Shown here: positions 1-5,268 of the stretch, piece after piece
How positions within the stretch are numbered: the stretch's first letter is position 1
Layout: the number at the start of each line of letters is the position of its first letter
Assembly: GCA_022447405.1 (NCBI GenBank)
Contig: JAKVCE010000179.1
Span: 1-5,268 of the forward strand
From: Planctomycetota bacterium
Lineage (GTDB): Bacteria > Planctomycetota > UBA1135 > GCA-002686595
Length of the DNA stretch: 5,268 nt
Direction of reading: 5' to 3'
Position numbers and translations under genes: made by a program
Notes under the pieces: model-generated
The model's database searches: none
What the model was told of the DNA's origin: nothing
Seen by the model: only the letters and a program-made list of their open reading frames with translations

Positions 1-750
1 CTGAAGGCGCTCCGAGAGCGGCGGGACCCAGCCCCCGCGGCTCGCCCAGGTCCCTCCCCTACGACCAGAACGGGCGCCAGGCCAGCCCACCTTCAGGCCG
101 CTCGCCATCAAGGCCGCTCTGACGGGGTGAGAGATGGTGTACGTAGTGAGCCGACCGGCTTCAGCGACCCGTTGGCCCAGCTCAAAGAGGAACCCGGCCT
201 CCCAAGCCTCCGGCTCAACGCCTGGCGAGAAACAGTCGAGGAAGACGGCGTCAAAGCGCTCTTGGGGTCCGAGCTGTGAGACCAACTCGCGGACACAGCC
301 CATATGAAGCCGCATTCGAAGACCCCTCTCCAGCGAGACCCAGCCACCATCGGCTGCACCCCGCGCAGCCCTAAGGCCTGAGTGCGCGAGCTCCAAGGCC
401 GACCCTGCGCCGCTGGGGGCGCCCGCCCGCCAAGACATCTCCGAAGACAGCTCCAGGCCCGCCGCGAGGGCTTCTTCCGAACGCTCCACGGCGGTCACTT
501 CCAGGGAGCCGGGGAGCAGTCCAGCGACGGAGCAGGCGGCGGCGAGGTTCCAGCCAGGCGCGGAGCCGACGTCCAAGAGGCGCAAGTTCTCACCTCGGAG
601 GAGACGTCGGGGTAGATCGCAGCCGAACACGTGCAACTGCATCGCCTCTGCCCAAGCCCCTCGGGTGTCATGGCAGGGTTCGCCATGAACGGGATGGAGC
701 AGCGTCGGGCACCCATCACCCGTGATCATCTGACGCCAGCTATTCACCAT
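1..750 (-). CDS. MnmC/MnmD-like tRNA 5-aminomethyl-2-thiouridine methyltransferase domain protein, 3' end missing
   Basis: An open frame of 250 codons runs from ATG 750 through base 1 without a stop. It resembles the standalone MnmC N-terminal-domain (MnmC2/MnmD, DUF752) SAM-dependent methyltransferases, which convert nm5s2U to mnm5s2U at the tRNA wobble position. Support in order: DGCPTLLHPVHGEPCHDTRG (12-31), matching the family's 'tLyhpehgEhYHs.hGA' entry; LLDVGSAPGWNLAAA (58-72) as SAM motif I; RGLRMRLHMGCVRELV (142-157), like the 'v.l.ll.GDa.e.l' strand; RFDAVFLDCFSPGVEPEAW (165-183), matching 'DawFLDgFaPakNPemW'; and a late WPGARSGRRGGTWAS (223-237), like the 'pGfGgKReM' segment. Standalone members are about 220-260 residues, so the stop probably lies just outside the window. 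No FAD domain is visible here. The ATG overlaps the end of the WD40 gene by 11 nt (ATGGTGAATAG), suggesting coupled translation; ATG 729 is an alternative start. The substrate is inferred from family resemblance only. Confidence 0.78.
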   Translation of the reverse strand, partial: MVNSWRQMITGDGCPTLLHPVHGEPCHDTRGAWAEAMQLHVFGCDLPRRLLRGENLRLLDVGSAPGWNLAAACSVAGLLPGSLEVTAVERSEEALAAGLELSSEMSWRAGAPSGAGSALELAHSGLRAARGAADGGWVSLERGLRMRLHMGCVRELVSQLGPQERFDAVFLDCFSPGVEPEAWEAGFLFELGQRVAEAGRLTTYTISHPVRAALMASGLKVGWPGARSGRRGGTWASRGGWVPPLSERLQ

Positions 751-1978
751 CTCCAGGAGACGCCGCACCATCGCGCGGCGCGAGGCGCTCCAACAAGCTC
801 ACCACGGCCGGATCACGTTTGCCCAACCCGCGGAAGCCCTGGCTCAGCCGCTCCCAGGCCATGGCTTCGTCGCCTTCGAAGAAGCGCAGGATCTCCTCCT
901 CCCGGAGCACGCGACGCGCCCCTCGCTGGAAGCGCTCATGGCGCGAGGTGTCTCTGTCTGAGCGCCAGGCGTAGACCAGCCCGCCAGCGTCTCCGCTCAG
1001 GAGAGTCATCGCGTCAGCGGTCATCGCCAGCGCTGTGATCGCCTCGTCATGCCCGACGAGCTCGAGCAGGAGGTCGCCGCTCTCGATGTCCCAGAGATAG
1101 ACGTTGCCGAGAGTGTCACCGGTGAAGAGGCGCTGGCCATCAGGGTGGAAGGTGACCACCCCGACATCTGCCTGGTGTGGGCCCAGTGAGGTGGGCGGAT
1201 CCTGACTACCGACGACGTGAACGCTCACCTTCTCCTTGGAGGCCGAAGCCACCATCGCCCCGTCTGTCGAGATCGCCAGCGCTTGAATCTGCCAGGTGTG
1301 CGCTGCCTCCCAAGCCTGCACCTCAGCGCGGAGGTCCGCGTCCCACACTCGAACGTTCTTGTCCTTGTCCGCAGTGACCACCCTCGCGCCGTCAGGTGTG
1401 ATCCCCACTGCGACGACCGCGCGGTCGTGAGAGATATCCCAACTTTCCACCTCTTCACCGAGGTCTAACCCCTCCCAGACGATCGCCCGACTGTCAGAGG
1501 CGCCGGAGATCAGTCGATAACCCATCTCATCTGAGGCTAAGTCCACCACCTTGGCGTCGTGCCCTTCCAAGGTAGTGATGAGCTCTCCCGACTCTGGCCT
1601 CACGACGAACACGCTGGAACCGCCATCAGCGAGCGCCACGAACAAGTCCCCCAAGCGCTCACAGGCAGCCCAGGCGCCCCCCCGCGGACGAAGCACTCGA
1701 CGACCGCCCTCCTCAGTGACGAGCTCATTGACTATGGCGCCATTTGCGCTCATCGAGAAGGCGATCGTCGCGCCCTCCACGTCAGTCTCTGCCAAGAGCA
1801 ACACTGCGCTCTCCGCGCTGACCCCGACGAGCTGTCGCGTCTCATCCCAGTACGGGTCAAAGATCCTCAAGCTCCCGTCCTCCGCGCCGCTCAAGAGGCG
1901 CTCCCCGGGGAGCATGCTGAGACCGTTCACGCCGGCCCCATGGCCGTGCATGACCCCTGAGCTCGCACCGTGCACCAC
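740..1978 (-). CDS. WD40-repeat C-terminal part of the kinase, in a shifted frame
   Basis: This frame encodes about eight WD40-like blades and almost certainly continues the kinase upstream. Clear blades begin at GHGAGVNGL (residue 12), GHDAKVVDL (139), SHDRAVVAV (184), AHTWQIQAL (227), PHQADVGVV (268) and GHDEAITAL (309), with endings such as NVRVWDA and NVYLWDI. Two more between residues 55 and 130 are degenerate. Added to the six blades upstream this gives about fourteen, enough for two seven-bladed propellers (inference). After residue 339 a charged helical tail of about 74 residues (RRVLREEEILRFFEGDEAM) has no recognised domain. As an independent gene it would start at GTG 1978, which has no good ribosome-binding site and falls in the middle of a blade pair. 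It overlaps the upstream frame by 52 nt and its TAG (742-740) overlaps the following methyltransferase start. It could be translated separately only if the frame break is real. Confidence 0.85.
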   Translation of the reverse strand: MVHGASSGVMHGHGAGVNGLSMLPGERLLSGAEDGSLRIFDPYWDETRQLVGVSAESAVLLLAETDVEGATIAFSMSANGAIVNELVTEEGGRRVLRPRGGAWAACERLGDLFVALADGGSSVFVVRPESGELITTLEGHDAKVVDLASDEMGYRLISGASDSRAIVWEGLDLGEEVESWDISHDRAVVAVGITPDGARVVTADKDKNVRVWDADLRAEVQAWEAAHTWQIQALAISTDGAMVASASKEKVSVHVVGSQDPPTSLGPHQADVGVVTFHPDGQRLFTGDTLGNVYLWDIESGDLLLELVGHDEAITALAMTADAMTLLSGDAGGLVYAWRSDRDTSRHERFQRGARRVLREEEILRFFEGDEAMAWERLSQGFRGLGKRDPAVVSLLERLAPRDGAASPGDGE

Positions 1979-4584
1979 CTGCGGACCGTACCGTCCCGCC
2001 CGCCGGCATAGATCGATCGATCATCCCAGCTGAAGGCGATGCAGGTCACCCCGAGTCGGTGGCCCACGAGACGATACTTAGGCTTCATCTTCGCCCACTC
2101 TAGGAAGGTGTTGAGGCTGGCGATGAGGAAGCCGTCGCCCTCCGCCCGCTCTTGGCCGACGAGCACGCTCGTCTCCCAGAGCTGCACCTCCCCATCCTCT
2201 TGCGCGCTCGCCAATGTGGCGCCGTCATGGGAATACTGAAGCGCGTTGATCACGCTCCTCCGCTCATCAACGAAGCCCCCAAGCCGCTCCTGGGCCACAT
2301 AATCCCAGAGCTCGACGCGACCGTTCGTCGTGCCGAGCGCGACTTGAGTCTCCTCTGGATGGAAGGTCACGCAGGCCAAGGGGTCTCCCGCGTCCTCCTG
2401 CCAGAGGACCTCACCATCCGGGACACTACGAACTCGGACCGCACCGCCAGAGTCCACGGTGGCGAGCTTTGATCCGTCAGGAGAGAAGGCGAGGTCCGTG
2501 ATCAATGCGGCGCCGCTCGAGAGCTGGCCAGAGCCGCTCGTGAGCGGCCTGATCACGTCAAGGGACTCCATGTCCCACAGGAGCACGACAGAAGACTGTG
2601 AAGCCGTCGCCAAGACACCACTAGAGCTCAAGGCGCAGACGTTCTTACCCGCGTTGACCTGCGCCGTGAGCCCTGGCGCGCCGATGGCAGGCAGCCCGTA
2701 GCGCACGGCTTGGTCTTCAAAGGACCAATCGACGGCGTCGAAGAGGCGCGCGACCGCGTCAGTCCCCATGGAGACGACGTCTTCGCCGTACACGGCGAGG
2801 TCCACGCAGCCGCTGGGGTGAGGGAGCGGCGCCTCGACAGAGTCCTCCGTCCCCATCTCCAGGTGTCGCCACTCCCAGCTCCGCAGGTCCCGGTCTGCGC
2901 CCTCCAAGCGGAGCCTGGTCCGGCCCGCCTCCGTCAACCGCAAGCTGAACCAGGCAGCGGTCACCTGCGCCCTGTAGCGCGCGCGCCGGCTCTCTTCCAA
3001 GGTGCGAAGGCGCTCCTCCTCGAGACTGTTCACTTTGATCTGTTCGCCCAAGAGTCGGTTGGACTGCTCATTCGCCCGACGCTCGGCCTCCTTCGCGCGC
3101 TCCGCCTCCTCCTCTGCCTGCGCGGCGCTCTCCTCGGCGGCCTCCTGCGCGGCCTTGGTCAAGAGCTGCTCCTCCTCGAGGTCCTCGATGCTCTGCTGCT
3201 GCTGCTGAAAGAGGAGACCGAGACCTCCTATCACGAGGAAGACCATCGCGAGCAGCGTGCTGGCCATAGCCTTGTTCCTGCCAACCCACTTCTTGATGCC
3301 GTAGAAGAGGCCGGTCTCGTAGGTCGCGACCGCGTGCCCCTCCAGCCAGTTTCGGAGCTCATCTCCGAGCCCCATCGCGCCGTCAAAGCGGTCAGCCACC
3401 TCGCGAGCCATCGCCTTCTCACAAATGGCGACGAGCTCAGGCGGCGCGTCGGGGTTGATCTTCTTCACAGGCCACGGAGGGCCTGACTTCACGGCCTCCA
3501 AGATCGTCCACGCGCTTACCGTCTCCCCCAAGGGCTGGTACGGGAGCTGCCCGGTCAAGACCAAGTACAGCATGGCCCCTACGGCGTAGATGTCGCTCCC
3601 AGGCCCCACCTCCTCTCCCCGACCGAGCGCTTGCTCTGGCGCCATGAAGGCAGGCGTCCCGACGACATCTCCTGCGAGCGTGTGCTCCGCAGAGGAGCCA
3701 TCAGAGCGCAAGGTGTGGATGATCGAAGAGGTCAGCGCCTCTTGCTCCTCGCGCCCCATCACCTTGGCGAGGCCCCAGTCCATCAAGAAGACCTCACCGA
3801 ACTTACCGACCATCACATTGCCAGGCTTCACGTCCCGGTGAACGACATCCTTGGCGTGCGCATAAGCGAGCGCCTCGCAGACACGGATCAGGACGCCGAC
3901 GACACGCTTCATGTCCCAGCCCTCCTCTCCTCGCTCTGCCAGCGCGATGATGTCGCGCATGTCCCGGCCGTCGACCAGCTGCATCGTGAAGTAGACCCGC
4001 CCCTCGGGGTCGATCCCGAGGTCATGGACCGGCACGATCCCCGGGTGGTCCAACTGGCTGGTGATCTGGGCCTCCTCGAGGAAGCGCGAGAGCCGCTTCT
4101 GGCTGCTCGCATCAGAGGCAGCGCCCGTGGTGCCACCATCTCCCCGCAGCGCTACCTTCATAGCTAGGGGGCGGCGGAGGTCCTCATCCCATACCCTCAA
4201 GATCGCGCCCATCCCCCCGCGGGCGATCTCGTCACGCGCCTTGTAGCGCTCGCTCCCGCCCTGCGTCGAGAGTTTGCTCATCAGCGCCGCAGAGCTCTCA
4301 TCCATGAAGCCACCCTCCTCCTCTTCAGGAGCAGAGAGCGAGATCTCAGGATCTACCGAGTCCCCGTAGCGCTCCCGCAGTTGAAGCGAGAGCGTGCCAT
4401 CCTTCGGACCGAGGCGGTCCAAGACCTCGGACATCCGCGCCCACTCCTCGTGAAGCTGGCGGAGCTCTGTCGCCAGGTCCTCGTGCTCCTTGCAGAGGCT
4501 CTCAAGATCGGACTCCTCCCCGGTCTCAAGTCGCCTGAGGTGACCGGAGAAGACCTCTAGCGCCCGTGCGGAGGGGTCACTCAT
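1927..4584 (-). CDS. Transmembrane PknB-type serine/threonine protein kinase with WD40 repeats (N-terminal part of a frameshifted gene)
   Basis: Predicted Hanks-type Ser/Thr kinase, 885 codons in this frame. Residues 1-60 form a charged helical module (LCKEHEDLATELRQLHEEW). The kinase domain spans about 114-415: glycine loop IARGGMGAI (120-128), ATP lysine K143 in AMKVA, alpha-C glutamate E171, catalytic HRDVKPGN (H249-N256), DWG in place of DFG (269-271), GTPAFMAPEQ (309-318). All catalytic residues are present, so it should be active. KKWVGRNK precedes one transmembrane helix (about 438-459, bases 3273-3208), which puts the kinase in the cytoplasm. A QQQQQ tract and a Glu/Ala-rich coiled coil (about 460-540) follow, then WEWRHL (570-575) and about six WD40 blades (about 589-870). 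The start is ATG 4584, because the longer frame from 4725 would overlap sucD with unlike sequence; only a weak GGTGGTGG precedes it. The last 15 residues after W870 lose WD40 character, and the rest of the protein continues in another frame. Confidence 0.93.
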   Translation of the reverse strand: MSDPSARALEVFSGHLRRLETGEESDLESLCKEHEDLATELRQLHEEWARMSEVLDRLGPKDGTLSLQLRERYGDSVDPEISLSAPEEEEGGFMDESSAALMSKLSTQGGSERYKARDEIARGGMGAILRVWDEDLRRPLAMKVALRGDGGTTGAASDASSQKRLSRFLEEAQITSQLDHPGIVPVHDLGIDPEGRVYFTMQLVDGRDMRDIIALAERGEEGWDMKRVVGVLIRVCEALAYAHAKDVVHRDVKPGNVMVGKFGEVFLMDWGLAKVMGREEQEALTSSIIHTLRSDGSSAEHTLAGDVVGTPAFMAPEQALGRGEEVGPGSDIYAVGAMLYLVLTGQLPYQPLGETVSAWTILEAVKSGPPWPVKKINPDAPPELVAICEKAMAREVADRFDGAMGLGDELRNWLEGHAVATYETGLFYGIKKWVGRNKAMASTLLAMVFLVIGGLGLLFQQQQQSIEDLEEEQLLTKAAQEAAEESAAQAEEEAERAKEAERRANEQSNRLLGEQIKVNSLEEERLRTLEESRRARYRAQVTAAWFSLRLTEAGRTRLRLEGADRDLRSWEWRHLEMGTEDSVEAPLPHPSGCVDLAVYGEDVVSMGTDAVARLFDAVDWSFEDQAVRYGLPAIGAPGLTAQVNAGKNVCALSSSGVLATASQSSVVLLWDMESLDVIRPLTSGSGQLSSGAALITDLAFSPDGSKLATVDSGGAVRVRSVPDGEVLWQEDAGDPLACVTFHPEETQVALGTTNGRVELWDYVAQERLGGFVDERRSVINALQYSHDGATLASAQEDGEVQLWETSVLVGQERAEGDGFLIASLNTFLEWAKMKPKYRLVGHRLGVTCIAFSWDDRSIYAGGRDGTVRRWCTVRAQGSCTAMGPA
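1970..1983 (-). other. Frame break joining the two parts of the kinase-WD40 gene
   Basis: Upstream of this point the blade GHRLGVTCIAFSWDDRSIYA continues as GGRDGTVRRW in one frame, with the final Trp codon at 1977-1975. Downstream, VHGASSGVMHGHGAGVNGL continues a WD40 linker and blade in the frame beginning GTG at 1975. Re-reading one base, or adding one base (for example a third G at TGG/TGC), yields an uninterrupted protein of about 1,281 residues. The downstream frame is closed upstream by TGA at 2023-2021, so the break must lie between about 2020 and 1927. The WD40 pattern places it at 1983-1970. No canonical slippery heptamer is seen, so a sequencing or assembly indel, or a genuine disabling mutation, is likelier than programmed frameshifting. 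Confidence 0.8.
2011..2022. repeat. Tandem GATC x3 tetranucleotide within the WD40 coding region
   Basis: GATCGATCGATC is a perfect three-copy tetranucleotide. It encodes part of WDDRSIY in the last blade of the first kinase part. It lies about 35 nt upstream of the frame break and, being a 4-bp unit, could shift the frame if it slipped. The WD40 pattern stays in frame through it, however, so in this sequence it is not the cause of the break. Confidence 0.6.
3193..3207 (-). repeat. CAG x5 microsatellite encoding a polyglutamine tract
   Basis: Five perfect CAG codons on the minus strand encode QQQQQ directly after the transmembrane helix of the kinase, at the start of the coiled coil. It keeps the reading frame, and changes in copy number would only lengthen or shorten the Q tract. 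It is probably a simple helix-linker feature and not a regulatory repeat. Confidence 0.75.
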
Positions 4585-4614
4585 GCCACCACCATACGAA
4601 CTTGGCGATCGCGC

Positions 4615-4638
4615 GGCACCCGGAGCGACCCGGGCGCC
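4615..4638 (-). terminator. Stem-loop between sucD and the kinase gene, possible terminator or mRNA 3' end structure
   Basis: On the minus strand, GGCGCCCGG and CCGGGTGCC form a 9-bp stem (eight Watson-Crick pairs and one G-U) around the 6-nt loop GTCGCT. It lies 25 nt after the sucD stop and 30 nt before the kinase ATG. No U-tract follows, so it is not a classical intrinsic terminator. It could be a weak terminator, a 3' stabiliser of sucD mRNA, or a chance GC-rich palindrome. The position and stem are seen directly; the function is inferred. Confidence 0.4.
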
Positions 4639-4663
4639 ACAAGCGAGGCGTACAGGACAGTGA

Positions 4664-5268
4664 TCAGGCCTTGCAGGACTCCAGAAGGCCAGCCTCGCGG
4701 AGAGACTCCTCCATCGCTGCACCAATCCCGGAGGGGCTACGGCTCACGCGCACACCCGCGGCCTCCATGGCTGCGATCTTGTCAGGCGCGGTGCCTTTTC
4801 CACCAGAGATGATGGCTCCGGCGTGACCCATGCGCTTCCCAGGAGGGGCGGTTGCGCCTGCGACAAAGCCGACGACCGGCTTCGTCATGTCGCTCTGAAT
4901 GAACTCAGCGGCCTGCTCCTCTGCGGTCCCGCCGATCTCACCAATCATCACGACGGCGTCCGTATCCGGGTCTCCCTCAAAGGCTTTGAGGCAGTCGACG
5001 AAGTGCGTGCCGTTCACGGGGTCACCCCCGATGCCGACGCAGGTGGACTGGCCAATGCCTAGGCAGGTGAGCTGCCAGACAGCCTCATAGGTGAGGGTGC
5101 CAGAGCGAGAGACCACGCCGACCCGACCGGGCTTATGGATGTAGCCAGGCATGATCCCGATCTTGCACTCGCCAGGCGTGATGACGCCGGGGCAGTTGGG
5201 GCCAATGAGTTGCGTCTCGGAGTCGCGGACGCGATCCATCACCTTGACCATATCGAGCACGGGGATCC
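4664..5268 (-). CDS. sucD: Succinyl-CoA ligase (ADP/GDP-forming) alpha subunit, 5' end missing
   Basis: The alpha subunit of succinyl-CoA synthetase interconverts succinyl-CoA and succinate with substrate-level phosphorylation in the TCA cycle, in the cytoplasm with SucB-type partner SucC. The visible 200 residues match the C-terminal two thirds of the ~290-residue family. The entry reads in frame from 5266 as 'IPVLDMVKV', followed by LIGPNCPGVITPGECKIGIM, VSRSGTLTYEAV, QSTCVGIGGDP and VMIGEIGG. The phosphohistidine loop GKRMGHAGAI is intact, with the active-site His codon at 4825-4823. This corresponds to the phosphorylated His246 of the E. coli enzyme. The gene ends with TGA at 4666-4664 after a C-terminus rich in Glu and Leu. 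The true start, and probably sucC, lie beyond the right edge; the internal GTG at 5260 is not a start. No truncation or missing key residue is seen inside the window. Identification is very secure because the motifs are nearly invariant. Confidence 0.97.
   Translation of the reverse strand, partial: IPVLDMVKVMDRVRDSETQLIGPNCPGVITPGECKIGIMPGYIHKPGRVGVVSRSGTLTYEAVWQLTCLGIGQSTCVGIGGDPVNGTHFVDCLKAFEGDPDTDAVVMIGEIGGTAEEQAAEFIQSDMTKPVVGFVAGATAPPGKRMGHAGAIISGGKGTAPDKIAAMEAAGVRVSRSPSGIGAAMEESLREAGLLESCKA

Noticed and set aside
108..719. Minus-strand open frames at 108-359 and 495-719, and plus-strand frames at 382-615 and 631-1038
   Set aside because: They are out-of-frame shadows of the methyltransferase frame that starts at 750, or antisense to it and to the end of the WD40 gene; only the 750 frame shows methyltransferase motifs.
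1970..1983. Programmed -1 ribosomal frameshifting
   Set aside because: No X XXY YYZ heptamer is present, and slipping the Trp codon back one base gives poor re-pairing; an indel is the simpler explanation.
2011..2022. GATC x3 slippage as the origin of the frame break
   Set aside because: The WD40 consensus (SIYAGGRDGTVRRW) continues in the original frame past the repeat, so the break lies downstream of it.
1551..2033. Plus-strand open frames of 130-160 codons opposite the WD40 repeats
   Set aside because: Ser/Pro/Arg-rich composition, no motif, and fully antisense to well-formed WD40 blades.
2710..3486. Long plus-strand open frame of 258 codons opposite the kinase coiled coil and kinase domain
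   Set aside because: It is the reverse-strand shadow of GC-rich kinase codons. It is Leu/Arg/Ala-rich with no domain, while the minus-strand frame shows clear kinase and transmembrane motifs.
4581..4595. Mini-ORF ATGGTGGTGGCATGA overlapping the kinase start
   Set aside because: Four codons with no ribosome-binding site; it is best explained as chance within the GGTGGTGG run before the start codon.
4605..4612. GCGATCGC palindrome
   Set aside because: It is the same octamer as the cyanobacterial HIP1 element, but a single copy in GC-rich DNA is expected by chance and nothing else suggests a cyanobacterium.
4585..4725. N-terminal extension of the kinase to ATG 4725
   Set aside because: It would overlap sucD by 62 nt and encodes Arg/Pro/Ala-rich sequence unlike the rest; the family-like N-terminus begins at ATG 4584.
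5263..5268. GGATCC (BamHI site) at the very right edge, suggesting a vector or cloning junction
   Set aside because: The bases encode the expected sucD residues (IPVLDM) in frame, so the site is native coding sequence.

Overview
The window is a GC-rich bacterial stretch in which every recognisable gene lies on the minus strand, so transcription runs from the right edge to the left edge. In transcription order it holds the 3' part of sucD (succinyl-CoA ligase alpha subunit), a short gap with a hairpin, a very large membrane-anchored serine/threonine protein kinase fused to WD40 repeats, and a MnmC/MnmD-type tRNA-modification methyltransferase that runs off the left edge. There are no tRNAs, rRNAs, CRISPR arrays, insertion sequences or other mobile-element signatures. 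No gene-free stretch exceeds 300 bases; the only intergenic gap is 79 nt.

Region by region: 5268-4664 is the C-terminal ~200 residues of SucD with the phosphohistidine loop intact. 4663-4585 is the intergenic gap with a 9-bp stem and 6-nt loop. 4584-740 is one kinase-WD40 gene of about 1,281 codons that is broken in this sequence by a single-base frame change near 1975. The first part (4584-1927) has an N-terminal helical module, a Hanks-type kinase domain, one transmembrane helix, a Q-rich coiled coil and about six WD40 blades. The second part (1978-740) has about eight more blades and a helical tail. 750-1 is an open frame of 250 codons with no stop inside the window. It starts inside the last codons of the WD40 gene (11-nt overlap) and carries a SAM-binding motif and a DxFSP motif.

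Organism: the GC-rich coding sequence, the PknB-like kinase with an 'LCKEHEDLATELRQLH' N-terminal module, the DWG variant of the DFG motif, and the 'WEWRHL' junction leading into a C-terminal WD40 array all recall the large kinases of Planctomycetota, and also of Myxococcota and related lineages. I lean towards Planctomycetota, but this is inference from remembered architecture and not a search result.

How the genes might work together: sucD is TCA-cycle housekeeping, the kinase is a one-component transmembrane signalling protein, and the methyltransferase is probably a tRNA wobble-uridine modification enzyme. The overlap between kinase and methyltransferase suggests translational coupling. 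The sucD-kinase adjacency may be only positional. I see no convincing undescribed multi-gene system. The points most worth checking are the frame break in the kinase and the edge-truncated, divergent methyltransferase.
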